Shown one piece after another: positions 24,901 through 37,934 of a DNA stretch of 64,000 bases. Each line of letters opens with the position of its first letter. Within the stretch, counting starts at the first letter, position 1. The notes beneath the pieces were generated by a model, which saw only the letters and a list, made by a program, of their open reading frames with translations, did no database searches and was not told the DNA's origin. Source of the DNA: Zygnema cylindricum (Eukaryota; Streptophyta; Zygnematophyceae; Zygnematales; Zygnemataceae); the NCBI GenBank assembly GCA_037447655.1, contig JBBHKE010000953.1, positions 454,782 through 518,781 of the forward strand, given 5' to 3'. A program made the translations under genes and the position numbers.

Positions 24901-27900
24901 AAAAAACCAAATGGAATAGGGTGGCTTCTTTTTCTAGACCTGTAAATGGCAAACATACCAAAGTACACAATAGAAACTTACAAATCGTCCTGGGTAACTC
25001 CCCAAGCAAGGTTCTTTACGAAAACGGTGGCACTTCCATCAGTTTCGGCATCAATTTTCTTGGCTGGTGTGCTAGCCTGCATATGCCAAATAACAGAATC
25101 TTAAATGAGCAGAAAGTAGGTATTACATTCAATAACATGCTAAGAAAATACTCCAGTCTCTGAGCTAGCATGAAATGCAGGCTTCTCATATATTCAGACC
25201 TCAATCTTTGGTTTTTTTAAATTTGATTGTCCGGTAATTTCTGCTTTATTTGCTGCGCGCTTTCCCGGAAGGCTAGGTGCTGCACTAGGCTTCTTATCCT
25301 CATCCACGTCGTTTTCTTCTTCGTCCTCATCTTTGCCTTCATCATCCTCTTCGGCTTCATCTTCCTCTTCGTCTTCATCTTCCTCATCATCATCGTCATC
25401 ATCATTGGCAGGTTTACTTGTGGCTTGTGCTTTACTGTTGGATGCATTAGATTTCTTATCCTCTTCTGAATCTTCATCCTCGGTCATTAGACTGTCCTCA
25501 TCTTCCTCATCTTCCTCCAGAGCTTTCTTCGGCACAGGCTGTGGAACCCATGGCCCAGCAGCATTGGCTCAGACATGGGCCACACAGACAAGAACATATT
25601 CTAAAATCCAGCTGAATGGATGCTTGCGTCATAAAAAGATGGAACCCACATGAAGAATGAAAAATTACACGTGTGTAAACAGTTTTCTCTTGTTTTATGT
25701 CAATGTGACACCCAGTGTCAAGGGACCATTACCTACTAGTCCCATGTTCACCAGATAATACACAAATGTCCCAGTTCACTGTACTTCACTATGCTTAAAG
25801 TGAAAAGAACAGAATGGCATCAAACACCAGATACCAAGAGGTAACTTTGTAACCAAGTATCGGGAAAAAGAGCCACAAAAACCCAAAAACCCTATTTTGC
25901 TTTGCTTAAAGAGAACAAAACATTAAAACCATTGACGATTATTGTCAGACTCAGACTCACCCAATCAAAATCTAAACATTTCACCTTCACAACCTATATT
26001 TATTGGACACAAGTGTTCATGACAATTTTAGAGATGGCAAAAATATGTCAAAAAAAAACATCAACAATGAAACAGTCAATACAAAAACAAATTTGCAGTA
26101 TTTCCTGACCGTGATTTTGACAACAGAGCTTCCTTCAAGAAATAACAGCATCATATTTAAACCAGTGACCTACCGGCACCTTCTCCTCTTCCTCCTCTTC
26201 GCTTTCCTCCTCATCGTCATCGTCATCATCCTCCTCTTCGACTTCCGCCTTCTTTACTACCGCTTTAGGTGCAGCCTTCACAGCGGGCTTGAACCACCAG
26301 CAACCAAAAAGCTGTGTCAGAACGCTATACAGAAATAATGGTCAAGAATAACATGTAAGTCCCACAACAACGTCAACATAAGCAGCCTTTACCATACAGC
26401 TGAACAAAAAGCCGCTCTAGCATACCTTCTCCTCACTATCATCATCTGAATCATCCTCAGAATCATCCTCTGTTTTGTTCTGAGGCTTTGAGAGTGTATT
26501 GACTAACTTAGCTGGTAATTTAGTTGTTTCCTGCAGCACAAAAATGATCAGACCAGCCAGGTTGACACTTACTCTAGAGACATTCATGAAGCCAGGAAAA
26601 AACCTTACTTAAAGCTAGTAATCATAAATCACGCTGATGCAAACAGTGCTGCCTCAACCAGCTATGTGATCAAACACATGCACAGATACCTAAACTGCAT
26701 TGACATTTGCAACCCCCCCCAGCAAACGGGCCGGAGGCCATGAATCAATACATTTCAGCAGTCAAATGGTCAGTGCAAAGGTATCTAAGATGTAAAAAAC
26801 ATCTAAGCTCACATTTATTTTGCTAAAATGCTTAAGGGACATACCTCCTCATCCTCATCACTTTCATCCTCGTCAGATTCCTCATCCGAGTCTTCTGTCT
26901 TCTTAGCAGCAGCTTTTTCTGTCACCTTCGCAGTCTTTGCTGGTGCTTTGCTGGCCGGCTGGGGGAAATGAAAACATTAAATCAAAAAAAAAATCTAGCC
27001 ATGGTATCGCGTACAGACAAATAGCTTGATCCGTCACCTAACCGCCAAATTTTTTTCTTCACAACTTTAATAGCTGTAACTGCCTTCAGACATAAGCCTC
27101 ATCAAGCAGCATCCATGCATTACATGTCTCTGAACTGCTTTTAATTAAACACTTAGCAAGACAATTTCGCTGATCTGAACGAGTATGATACTAGCCAATG
27201 ACAACAGGAATGATTGTAAAGCGAAGAACCAGGAGTAACATGACAGAAAACAGGTTTTGATAACTAATTTTTCTGGGCCACGAAACGACACGACAAGGAA
27301 AAAAAAATTGACGTCCACAAATGTTTGAGCATCCAAATAAGTAAATTTACTCGAACTAATTCTAGACTGCACTGGCTTCTTCGCAATAAATAAAATTGCA
27401 TTTCTTAGGGTTTCTAGGGTTTATTAAGGTTTTAAATATTGCAACAAAAAAGAATGTCTAGAACGCATATTATACAGGCTTATCCACAAACCTCATCATC
27501 GTCATCATCTTCCTCGTCATCCTCATCATCATCCTCATCTTCTTCATCATCCTCCTTGGCAGGCGCCGCCTTTGCTGAAGGTTTAGTTGGCTGCAAACGA
27601 ATTTGCAAAATTACAAGAAGCAGTATTATATATGACACATTAAGAGAAAAAATACAAACTTCACCCCAAACAAGCAAATACATCGGCATAATTACTCAGT
27701 CCCATGCTTCAAAGGATATTATTTTAACTCAGAAAGGTACTAGTAGACTATCCATGTATTTATTCTCGAGAATAAAGAGCAAAGAGGCATACACAACAAG
27801 AAAAAACAATCCTGTCCAGAACTGAAAGGACTCACCACCTCATCCTCGTCATCTTCGTCATCCTCATCATCACTATCATCGTCATCCTCACTCTCTTCAG

Positions 27901-30246
27901 CTTTCTTTGATACAGGCTTAGCAATTGCCTTGGCTGCTGAAGACTTTGCTACAGCCTTTGCTGCTGGCTTGGCCACCACCTTTGCAGCTGGCTTGGCCAC
28001 CACCTTTGCAGCAGGCTGGAGTCATCAAGAACCAGCTCTGAAGAAATGTTAACCACAATGATAAAATAGCGATGCTAACATATCTTCATAAAGATTTCAG
28101 CGCTTACGGCACCGAAGGAACAAAACAAACAAACAAGTAAAAAAAAAACAAGACTGTTGTGAATCATTCGAAGATTTCAGAATTCAAAAACGGAAATATA
28201 CAGCCTAAAAGAATAATCACCGGAACTGACGGAAAACCTTGTTAACAAACCCATTTGCAGGTTAAATATTCAGGTAAATTCCATTATTCAGAAATTACAA
28301 GACCCAGTAACATAAAACGAAGAGCCGTTCAGTACATTGCCTCGGGAATTCAAGAAACAAAAATTTATTGAGACATTTCTTGCCTCATTAGAACCATCCA
28401 GAGGAACAGAATGCACCTTCTCATCCTCTTCATCATCATCGTCATCACTATCATCCTCGTCATCCGTATCATCGTCATTCGATACTGGAGTAGATTTTTT
28501 TGGTGGTGCAACAACAGTTGGCTAAACCCCATCATAAAACCATCCAGCACAAGAATCTCAGAAAAAAACTGTATAATTTGGCAACATGCAATGTAGAAGT
28601 GGCGCATACCCAGACATTGTAAAGACAACAGCATCGCTGAAAATCTAATCAGTCCAAAACAGATATAATATAATTTCTATTATCGTCTTGCATTCCAGTA
28701 ACAAGATACAAAGCTGAACCAAAACAATACATACAAAAAAACCTAAGTTAGACCTTACGGTCAGTTATGCAAGCGATATAGGCGCGCAGGTTCAATATTT
28801 CTTGCCTTATAAAATCAGAAAAAATAACGGGTAAAAATGCGCAAAGTAAAAGAAAGGGTTTTGAGTGCAAAATTTTAAAAGTGCTGCTGACAAAGCATAT
28901 GGACAATTGGACTAACCATTTCTTCATCTTCATCACTCTCATCCTCATCGTCACTGTCTGTGTCAACTTTCTTTGGTGGTGGCACAGCCTTCTTTTTCGG
29001 ATCTTCTTTCACTTTCTTGGGCGGAGGAGCTGCCTTCTTGGATTCCTTCGGCGCTGGCCTCTTGCTCCCTGCCCAAAAAACCCATCCAAACAGGGATATA
29101 AACTATCATGCAATAAACGATTCCTTCTAAATACAAAACTACATACTGTGATTATGAAAAATATAATCACAAAAAACGGCATGTGGAGCTGTGATTTTAG
29201 GCCATGATGCATCACAAAAACTACTACAGTGATGATAAAATTGCGCGATGTTACAGCTTCTAAACCCTCAACCCTGGCCAAAATCCTATGCTATGAAGAA
29301 ACAGGCCATATTCTACGAGAAAAATCAGAAACTTGAGCTTCACTTTCTAAACCATAAGACAGGTACAGCAGAGGCACTCATTAAGGTTATCCATAGGGAA
29401 GTTATCAATTAATATAACAGTCATAAAAACCCATGAGACATTACCTACTATTGCTGATAAGTAAATACATCTCTGAATAGCACACGTACACATAATTAAT
29501 TAAAAGAATTATATTCCAAACGTTTGCTGAACGACAAATTGCGGCACAAATATTGTCACCCTTGTGCATCAATAAATAGAACAAAATTTGAACAGACGAT
29601 TCAAATCAGAAACCAAGACCACGCTTAGACGTACAGAAGGGATCGAAAGACAGCAGATAAAGTTGGAAAGAGCTGCCGAAACAGTGCTAGAATATGTGCA
29701 CGCAGTGAAGGTCAGGTTCGGACGGGCATTATTGTAACAACGAAATAAAAACACAACAACCTCGCAGAAACTAAAGCTGACTATGTTCTTGCAAAAGGCG
29801 CTGTATACATTTTGAAGCATTAAAAACGTGGAGCTACTAGACAACTGGCGAGACACCTCCTTGATACGACGGACATCAAAATTACGAAGTGAGTTTAAAG
29901 GTTCATCAGACACCTACCAGCGCTTGCTTTCTTTTCAGCCACAGCTGCTGCAGGAATAACAGCCTGCAAAAAAAATCAGAAAATCAGAAGCAGTGTTAAA
30001 TCGTACGGCAAACAAGCTCCTTTAACTCTCCATAGCCCACAAGCCAGGCGACAGGCTGGTTTCCCAGGTGACCTTCACTGACCATGACTGAGGCCCAGTG
30101 AGCTGCAATAATGACACATCCGGCCACACAGACTCAACAAATTACAAATTACGCTGACAATACACATACTATGTTGTATAAAGAACAAAGCAAGGGCAAC
30201 TGATGCTCACCTTCTCTTTCTTCTTTGACTTCTCAGCTTTCGCCAT
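21917..30246 (-). CDS. Nucleolin, 18 exons, about 708 aa
   Basis: Coding exons (minus strand, high to low): 30211-30246, 29918-29963, 28917-29068, 28417-28521, 27836-28015, 27492-27590, 26845-26958, 26426-26530, 26174-26287, 25200-25538, 24982-25076, 24604-24721, 24261-24403, 23553-23631, 23229-23320, 22909-23102, 22586-22669, 21917-21948. All have GT-AG borders and the 2127-nt sum is in frame. Residues 1-430 alternate Lys/Pro/Ala stretches with Asp/Glu/Ser tracts. RRM1 is at about 445-525 (RNP2 VFVKNL, RNP1 RGFAHVQF) and RRM2 at about 559-638 (VFVKNF, KGFAFVEF). RGG repeats (640-690) follow, and the protein ends GKKTTFNDDD. This is plant nucleolin architecture: rDNA chromatin and pre-rRNA processing in the nucleolus. 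The acidic SDDED/SEED sites look like CK2 targets. The exon 9 donor could instead be at 26180, two codons shorter. The ATG at 30246 begins a Lys-rich MAKAEKSKKKEK. Confidence 0.93.
27404..27423 (-). promoter_or_regulatory. Pair of telo-box-like motifs in a nucleolin intron
   Basis: On the gene strand the intron after exon 6 contains AAACCCTAGAAACCCTAAG, two AAACCCTA motifs nine bases apart. Telo boxes occur in promoters of plant ribosome-biogenesis genes. Here the pair is within an intron about 70 bp past exon 6, so its role, if any, is unknown. Confidence 0.4.
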
Positions 30247-30781
30247 GGCACTCAACGAAGCTAGATTCCACTGAAGAGTGAAGCACAAAATGAGACGGTG
30301 AAAGATGAAAAAAAATAGCCTGCTGCAGTACTGACGTTTACTGCACTGAGGTAGAGCCTTAGATCATCGCCCAAAGCACTGGCTTTGGCGGCGCAGTGGT
30401 GAGGGACACGAAGTGACGGTAACAACATCAACGGTGGAAGAGCGACTTGTACTGTAGTCAAAAGGAAAAAAGTATCTTAGCGCCGACTTGCAGTTAGGCG
30501 GCGGAACGAGAAAGGGACATAAATATGAGCAGTGTGATCCAGGTGATGCTAGCTTTTACACTTTTACTGGTCTATGAAGTCTGCAAATGTTGTGTAAAAG
30601 TACGGCACAGGTTCAGGGGCGTATATGGGTACGAATATGAATAAAAAGTGCGTTTTCACACTGCAATAACAATTGTGCTAAACCGGACTCTTACCGTATA
30701 CCGTATTATTTTCAGCCGGTATTGTAGAGATAAAAATGCTAAACTTGCAAAGCGTGAGTGATTCGGTCACTGACGCTACAG

Positions 30782-31252
30782 CAGAGGTCGCAAAAGTCAT
30801 AATTTTAGATAACCGAAACCGACCGTTTTTTTTTTTCAAAATCTGAGTACCCGACGCCCGACCGGGTAATGTCACGCTCCAAAATTGTTAACCGTTAACC
30901 GAAACGCGTTTACGAAAATAAAAGTTAACCGAAACTCGATTTCTCTCCACTACACGTACCCGCCCGTACCCGAAAAAGTACAAAATTATAAAGAAAAAAA
31001 TAATCATGATGTCACGTACTTCCAGGATACCAAGAGTGCAAAATACAATAATGTTTGATTGTACGGACAATACAAAATTTTCAATTTTTTTCGTTTTTTG
31101 CTTACCCGACCGTAACCGATTTTTTTTTTCAGTGAATCAACCGCCCGAATCCGCCCGGCCCCCCAAATATGGCAACTGAATCCGTTCCGGATCCGACGCG
31201 GGCGGTCGGTTAACGGTCGATCACGATTCCGGTTGACCGTTTGCGGCCTCTG
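30782..31252. mobile_element. hAT-type MITE, copy 2 (471 bp)
   Basis: The ends are CAGAGGTCGCAAA at 30782 and TTTGCGGCCTCTG at 31252. The target duplication is CGCTACAG (30774-30781) versus AGCTACAG (31253-31260), seven of eight bases. Same family as 11433-12184 but without the 62-bp array. It lies 535 bp upstream of the nucleolin start codon. Confidence 0.88.
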
Positions 31253-31267
31253 AGCTACAGAACAGTA

Positions 31268-31850
31268 CACCGCGAATAGTTATTAGCGTTATGAACTCTA
31301 TATCGACGCCCCCAAATTTTGACTCCAAAACTTGAAATAGAATTGGTAATACTAAATTTTCCTTTACGTTAATTACGGTTCTAGAGAATTAGCGTTTACA
31401 ATTCTAATTTATGATATCGTTAAATAGTGTGGTGTATGGACGTGTCAGTCCGTACAAAACTGTATTTTATTAAGTAAAAAAGTACGAAATATGGATTAAA
31501 ATAATCGCGATCGCATGTAAAACTACGCTCATAATAAGAGACATAATAAGATTGTACCTATTTTAGTGTAAAGATATGTGTGGCGTAATAATTATTCCCG
31601 CGAACACCCAAATTAGAGTTATGAAAAAATTAGAGTCAAGGACACGACAGTGTACGATTTGTCATATTTTGTACTTTTACCTATTTTACTGTGAAGATCC
31701 TAATGGCAGATCTGTTGTACCGAAATTAGAATTAAAAATCAATTAGTATTAAACATTTGTTCAAAATAAAATAAAATCGTAATTAGTGTTAAGAACGCAA
31801 ATTATATTTTAATACTAATAATTTCTCAACGCTAATAACGATTCACAGTG
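31268..31850. mobile_element. CACCG-family MITE (583 bp, TA target)
   Basis: The left end is TA-CACCGCGAATAGTTATTAG (split here by the dash) and the right end is CTAATAACGATTCACAGTG-TA. This is the best-preserved pair of termini of the family. It lies 15 bp from the hAT MITE at 30782-31252. The TA duplication suggests a Tc1/mariner (Stowaway-like) mechanism. No ORF. Confidence 0.8.
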
Positions 31851-31894
31851 TACTACTCGATACACTAGACCGTGTGTCGCTATAAATGTTACAG

Positions 31895-32059
31895 GTTTTT
31901 TTCGCCACTTAAAACATATTTTCTTGTAGTCCTTTGTCAGATTGTGGATCTCACGGTTGCGATTGAAAGCAAGATTCTCAACTTCCAATTGGCGGTCTCA
32001 AAGTAAAAATCACACAAATATGTACGAGGACAAAATATTTAAGTGGTGAGAAAAAAAAA
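31895..32059. repeat. Short inverted-repeat element
   Basis: TTTTTTCGCCACTTAAA near 31895 is complementary to TTTAAGTGGTGAGAAAAAA near 32040, with further pairing inside, so the segment can fold back on itself. It looks like a small MITE; no clear target duplication. Confidence 0.35.
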
Positions 32060-32068
32060 TCACCCTTA

Positions 32069-33429
32069 GGGTGAAAGTTCCATTAGGACATTCTGTAATT
32101 GTACGGCCAACATTACAGAATGCTACATTTTGAACGATGTTCTATCGCATAGAGTCTGTACTCCACGTATTCAAAATTTAGTGGTACCACGTAAATTAAG
32201 ATCAGATATTAGAAATCGTCAATGATTTTTACACCGACCAAGAATCTTCATTTACGTACCATGTACGTGCGTACCAGGTCATCGTACAACACAACTTTTG
32301 TACTCTTTGTAGACGCCTTGTTAAATGCCAGCTCATTTTTTTAGGGTTCATGATTTTTCGCGTGGCGAATGAGCGTTGCCAAAAATAACGTGACGAATGG
32401 GCGCTAACAAAAACAGCGTGACAAAGTGCGCTACGAGATTTCTTTTTGTGTTTTCGGTTAGATTTTTTAATATATATATCATGTGCAAATTATTTTGATT
32501 TCCGTTGGTTGCCCTCCTCACACGTATGCTCATTAACCACTGTGGCGCAGCTCTAGTACATCACCATTTACATAAACTTTTGAAGCGAATGCTTCGCAAA
32601 AAAATATCCAACTGTCATTGTTAACTCCGAGACCTTTGGAAAATATTATCAAGATTCTCTGTAATGTTGTTTCTGGATAAAAACAGAATATGAGGTAAGA
32701 AATAGTACGAAAAAGTCCAAATTTTTGTAAACAACCTCACTCTTCGTCTAACTAGTAAATCAACGCTTGTTAAACGAGCATGGACCGTGTCCTGTTGGGT
32801 CATGCCCGTTTATCATGCCCCTTTATCGTGCCCCTTTATCGTGCCCCTTTATCATGCGCGTTTATCATGCCCGTTACACGCGCATGGACCGTGTCTTGTT
32901 TTATCAAAACGTCTTAGTACTATTGTACGCCGCCCGTACGGATTTTTGTAGACGCGACCCAAATCAACACAACGATTGACGGAAAATCGAGTAAAGAATT
33001 TACGACACAAATCGTAATTGTTGAAAATGACGGCTAGCTTCTGAACTGCTAGCATACTATAATCGGACGGTGACGAACAAATGAATAACGGTTGAAGACT
33101 CTTTAGTACACGTGACGACATTATCTTAATTAATTGACAAGGTCGAGCACCCAAGATCTAACGGTCAAGAACGATTGTCGAGGGAGTACTTTGAAAGTTA
33201 CTCGTTTGTTGACATTACCATAAAGACAAAGCTACATGTTTGCCGACGTAGGCCGAGGGACAACGTTGCCCGTTTGTTGGCGTGGGCCGAGGGCAACAAT
33301 ACCCGTTTGTTAGCGTCGGCAGAGGGACATGTCGTTTACGGGTGCAGACGAACGGAAAGCGGGAATATTGATAGGTTTTCAAACGGACGACCAAAGGTCT
33401 ATAATTTGTATAAAGATGGAACTTCACCC
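32069..33429. mobile_element. Harbinger-like element (about 1.36 kb)
   Basis: The left end is TTA-GGGTGAAAGTTCCATTAG at 32069 and the right end is GATGGAACTTCACCC-TAA at 33429, inverted with respect to each other. The flanking triplets (TTA and TAA) differ, so the pairing of these two ends is tentative. The interior holds a 13-bp minisatellite and GTAC-rich sequence and no intact ORF. Confidence 0.5.
32801..32878. repeat. 13-bp minisatellite, six units
   Basis: Six units of CATGCCCGTTTAT or its variants (CGTGCCCCTTTAT, CATGCGCGTTTAT). The array is bordered by a direct repeat of about 17 bases, GCATGGACCGTGTCYTG, at 32778-32794 and 32882-32898. Confidence 0.9.
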
Positions 33430-36400
33430 TAATAGCGATAAGTGTGCATGACTTAAGTGAACACTAGATAGTAATTTTAATTCCACTTGTCGTGGATATT
33501 GGAGGCCCTCGGCCTACAACCGATATGTACCCTTTTCGGCTATATTGGAGAAACCATTGTTAACAGTGCATTACACCCTAAAAACAATTATAATAAGCTT
33601 ACAATAGGGGGTTGCCAAATTCAGCGTTTGTGTGCGTTATGCACTTATAATTCATGCTTCAATTAAGTTTATAACGATCTAAAGCAGAAGTGCTTTGTCA
33701 CATGGCGTAGCATAACAAACACATTGTCGTTAAACCCTTTAATTGATATGGTTTTCCTCCATGATGTTGAGAGGACCCTTGGTGATGTGGTCCCGACGGA
33801 TCCGACTGACCACACGTCTCATCTTACGCGGCATTGCATATAAGTGTGGCGGCTCAAGGAGCAACGACTACCAAAATAAAAGATTACGCCCATCGAGACC
33901 CGTCAAATCAGTTTGCCCCATTTGTAGTGGAAATTTTGTAACCCTTAACCAATTCCTTTGTCTTTCGCTAATGTGTGCGAACAAGTTTGAACCCAAGGGT
34001 CCTTGAAGTCCTTGTTGAATCTTTTTCTACCATCTATAGTCCATGTGTATCAATTGCCTTTCGGCGAGCAAAATTTGGGGCCAACTTTCAATGAAGCACG
34101 ATGGAGGATGACAAAAGGGTCGTTCCACATCTTCCTCGAACAACCCCAATCCACATCCATAATCTATATAGTTGTGGACCTTAGCTTGGTCAGTTTGTGG
34201 GCACACTCCTAATGTGGGTTTATTCTTTTTGTGGGTTGTCATCTTTTATACTGATGTTTTAAACATTTGTGTTCTTAGTGTTGTTTTATTTGTTTTAACA
34301 TTTAAAGCGTTTCTTACATTTTTATGACACTTGTAGTCTCTTAATGTTTATGTTCAATTTTACCCTTTCTGTACAAATATGGTTTTATTATGGCAATTTT
34401 TTGTCATGGAGATTTCTTAATCACTTGACAAGATGTGATAATTCTCGTTATACGGAATGATGTGAAACGGTATATTTTAATACTCACCTAAATACAAGCT
34501 TGAAGTACGTTTTATCGTACGTTTTAGTGCATTATATATTATTTTATATGAAATTGTTATCATGGACGTTATACTTTATAAAGGTCAATGTATGATAAGT
34601 TCCCTTTCAACATTTTGTTAATTCGACATAGGTAAGCCCTTCAAAATCGAATGTGTTCCTACATAAATTTTGTCATTTAATATTATGATGTTTGAGTGTT
34701 TTTACTCTAAGCACACCCCTTTTCACAAACTTATTTTACCAAAAAATGTTCAATGTAATGTCATTGTTATTTAACCCATGATAATTAAATCCTTGGTCGT
34801 CAAAGAGACTAACACTCAACAACCGACTATCACCAAAACACGATAAAATAGTCAAAAGTACATGAGGTTAACCATTTTAAACACTTAATATGGACATAAA
34901 ACTCCAAAAGCAGTTTTGGTCATTTTCCAGATGTATGTAGTTAAGAAATCATAAAAAATGTCTTTTATTATAATTAAAGTATCTTTACATGTCTAACTAA
35001 AGAGGAATGATATTAATTCAAGCTCCTCTTACAAATTAGTCACAATATTGATGCAACTCAAACTACGAAAAAAACATGTACAAGGTTCAACGTCAGCGAA
35101 ATACTCAAATTTAATATGTATAATTACAATTTGAATGGACCTAGTTGGGAAGCCGACTTTGACGTGCGATAACTTTGTAAAAAAAACTTTAAAATAGTGG
35201 TTGTGCCCTAATTTTTTTAATAAGTCGTCACTTATTTGCAAAGATAAATATTAAAGAACGAGTGGTCAAATCGATCCTTTCAAATAGACAAATTACTTTT
35301 ACACGTTATCTATTCATATATAGTAAGCTTAACACAACCATAATACTTCCATAAAATGTGGATTCTCATTATATAAAAAACCATATAAAGATAACATTAA
35401 ATTTGACGGTTATATTCGCGCTACCCCAAAAGTATTTCGAAAGTTGACTCTATGAAAATCTACCTTGGTTGACTGTATTAATAATAACGATATGCCTTTG
35501 AACTCAAATAAGAGTTGATAATATTAAATATTTATTTACATTACTTATCCGTTAACTCTAATGACAATTCACGGTGTAGTGTACCTCAATCAATTTTCTT
35601 AAAAAATACTTTTTGATTATAATTGGCAAAAATGTCAAACAACATTTTTTTTTTGTAAGCGACCATCCACCGATGTACTTTGATTCTATCACTTTCAGTC
35701 AACGATTCTTCGAATTTACTATATATTGAAAGCACTGTAGTTTTAAAATCTTCCCAAATGTTCCTTTTCCCTACCCATAACAAATCGTGTCCTCCCATGT
35801 CAAAAGTAAATAATAATAATTTCGAAAAAAAATCTCGAAGGCGCGCTATGACTATCCGAGCATCATTTCTAGCTATATGTGGTACCGACCATCGTTGCGT
35901 CTTTGGTGGAGGGATCAAGTTTATTGTTAAAACCATTTGCATTACTATTTGTTTCCCTATTTCAAGAAGGAATATCAAATTCATACTTATCTAGGGTAAA
36001 ATTCCATCGAGCCATTGGATTATTTGTTGTACCCCTCGATCCACGTTGGATATGGGCGCCCACGATTGCTAGAGTTGTTTTTTTTTGTCTCCTACCGTGT
36101 GACGCCACGATCCGCTTGAGTCTAGCTCTACACGAAGTGAAATTCAATAAGGGATCGACGTCTTCAACATTTTTATCTAATGACATAACTTAACTTGGCC
36201 ATGCTTAAAATTTACCATTGATGATATTAATGTTAATTTATCGGTTCGTCTTTTCGTTAGTAATTGTCGTTCGCGACATTTGACCCATTGTTGTGGCATC
36301 CATGTGGCAAACACTTCATCATGCATCACCTATTCGTCTCTTTTATAATCTCCCAATAACTTAGTTTATGTACTAATGATTTTTTGGGGATTGTGTGTTA

Positions 36401-37934
36401 TGATTGCAATCAGTGGGAGCGCACTTTCAGCGTTACCGCAAGAGGTGTGTCTGATAAGAAGCGCCCGCCCCCCTCAAGACAAAGTCTTTAACCTTCTAAA
36501 GTGAACCATTATTTCATGTCGTTTCCGATTATCGAACTTGACGTACCTTGGCTCGATTGTCGATTATAAGGCTCTTACTCATATCTAAGCATTCAAGCAG
36601 TTGGGCTTGACAATTTTTTGCATTATCAAGGTATTCGAGCTATATACCTAAGTGCGATTATCGCTTACAAGTAATATTTGTTTTAACTACACTATTTTTT
36701 CTATAAATCATTTAATATGCCAGTCATTTTATCCTCAACGATAATTTCTCTAACAGTGTCCGGTAAATTTTCAATAATTTTGTAATGTCTTTTCATAGCC
36801 TTATTCTGCCTCTTGACAACCTCATTTCGAGACCCATTGAATTTGAACTTCAATTGGATGAAATCTCTAAATACGTGTTGACCATTTCTTTGACCATTAT
36901 TTTAAAAACTGGTTGTCAAACACATTCCAAAACAATACATCAGTGATGAAATGTTAATGAACCGAAAAAGTACAAATCATGGATAACAACGACATTATTT
37001 TGTTTCCCAAGTTTTTCGGCATAAGGGTAAAAATCAAATTGCCACTTTTGATTAGTGGCATACTTCAGGATAATAGTTATTCCAAGTTGCGTAATTGCTC
37101 TTATTAAATAGACTGATTTTCACGAACATAGATAACATATTTTCTTGTGGGTCTCTCTCATCCAAGTCCAATCATCATCAAGAATAATCTTCCCCTCTCC
37201 AATTTTATTTGCACCATCACTTTCATTCTTTCCATCGGTATTTCCATCATCTGTATCGGGATTTGGATTGCCTCGAACTAGTTTCGCGATCTTTCGATCG
37301 ATGTTGAATGTCGTCGATACATGAGGCTAAACAACTTACCAAAGAGGGAGCTTAACCGCTATTTGGAAACGACGTTTCCTCGACCCTCCTGTTGATTAAG
37401 AGGATCGAGAGAAAGAGGTCATGCAAAGTTGGAACTAGCTTCAAGCTTTTATTTAGGGGGATATGTTGGATCATCTCAAGTTTCGAACAGATGGAAAGAT
37501 GATGAAAATGGAGTGAATGGGGAAGACTTATTATCAGTTTTCCTTGATTGCGCTTAGAGCACTAAACCTGCTCCGATGTCAATTGAAAGAACTGGTTATA
37601 GACTTATAAAAATAACAACATTTTACAAAACATTTAGATTGTGAAGACAAATTTTACCGGATAAAGTCATATATTTAATTGAGGCCATTTCTCTTCAATA
37701 CAATGGGGTATATGTCCCTCAATCACTCACTCCATTTATCCCATACTCCCACTAAGAAGCATTAAAAATATAACAGAATACTGAGCGGCACAAAACTGAC
37801 CCGATACACTCACAGGTGCGCCGGCCATAGCTTGTCACACTAAGCTAATTGTGAGCTTACTTAATTTATCATTATTGGGTGATAGATATTGGTTGTACAA
37901 TTGAAACGTCAAAGTACTGTAGTAGTCGAAGGTA
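33430..37934. other. Long AT-rich, gene-poor stretch with decayed ORFs
   Basis: I see no splice-linked gene. Plus-strand fragments near 33743-34212 and minus-strand fragments at 35586-36186 (WSVPHIARNDARIVIARLR; RWNFTLDKYEFDIPS) look like pieces of a mobile-element protein that I cannot assign. A CACCG-family right terminus ends at 35575 (ACTCTAATGACAATTCACGG). The region 37750-37760 has a purine-rich minus-strand tract (GTGGGAGTATGGGA) that may mark an LTR edge. Confidence 0.4.
35586..36186 (-). pseudogene. Unrecognised ORF remnant, possibly transposon-derived
   Basis: Two overlapping minus-strand frames (35962-36186 and 35586-35984) together give a basic protein of about 200 residues with a frameshift near 35970. 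Composition is protein-like (Trp, Arg, aromatic residues), but I do not recognise a family. It lacks neighbouring exons with usable splice sites and lies amid repeats. Confidence 0.3.

Noticed and set aside
25333-25653. Serine-rich open frames on the plus strand (also 27439-27825, 28337-28525)
   Set aside because: They are antisense to the Asp/Glu codons of the nucleolin acidic exons; the minus-strand splice structure explains the sequence.
33743-34212. Possible zinc-binding protein (CPICSGN)
   Set aside because: A single CxxC in a short, stop-bounded frame amid repeats; not enough to call a gene.
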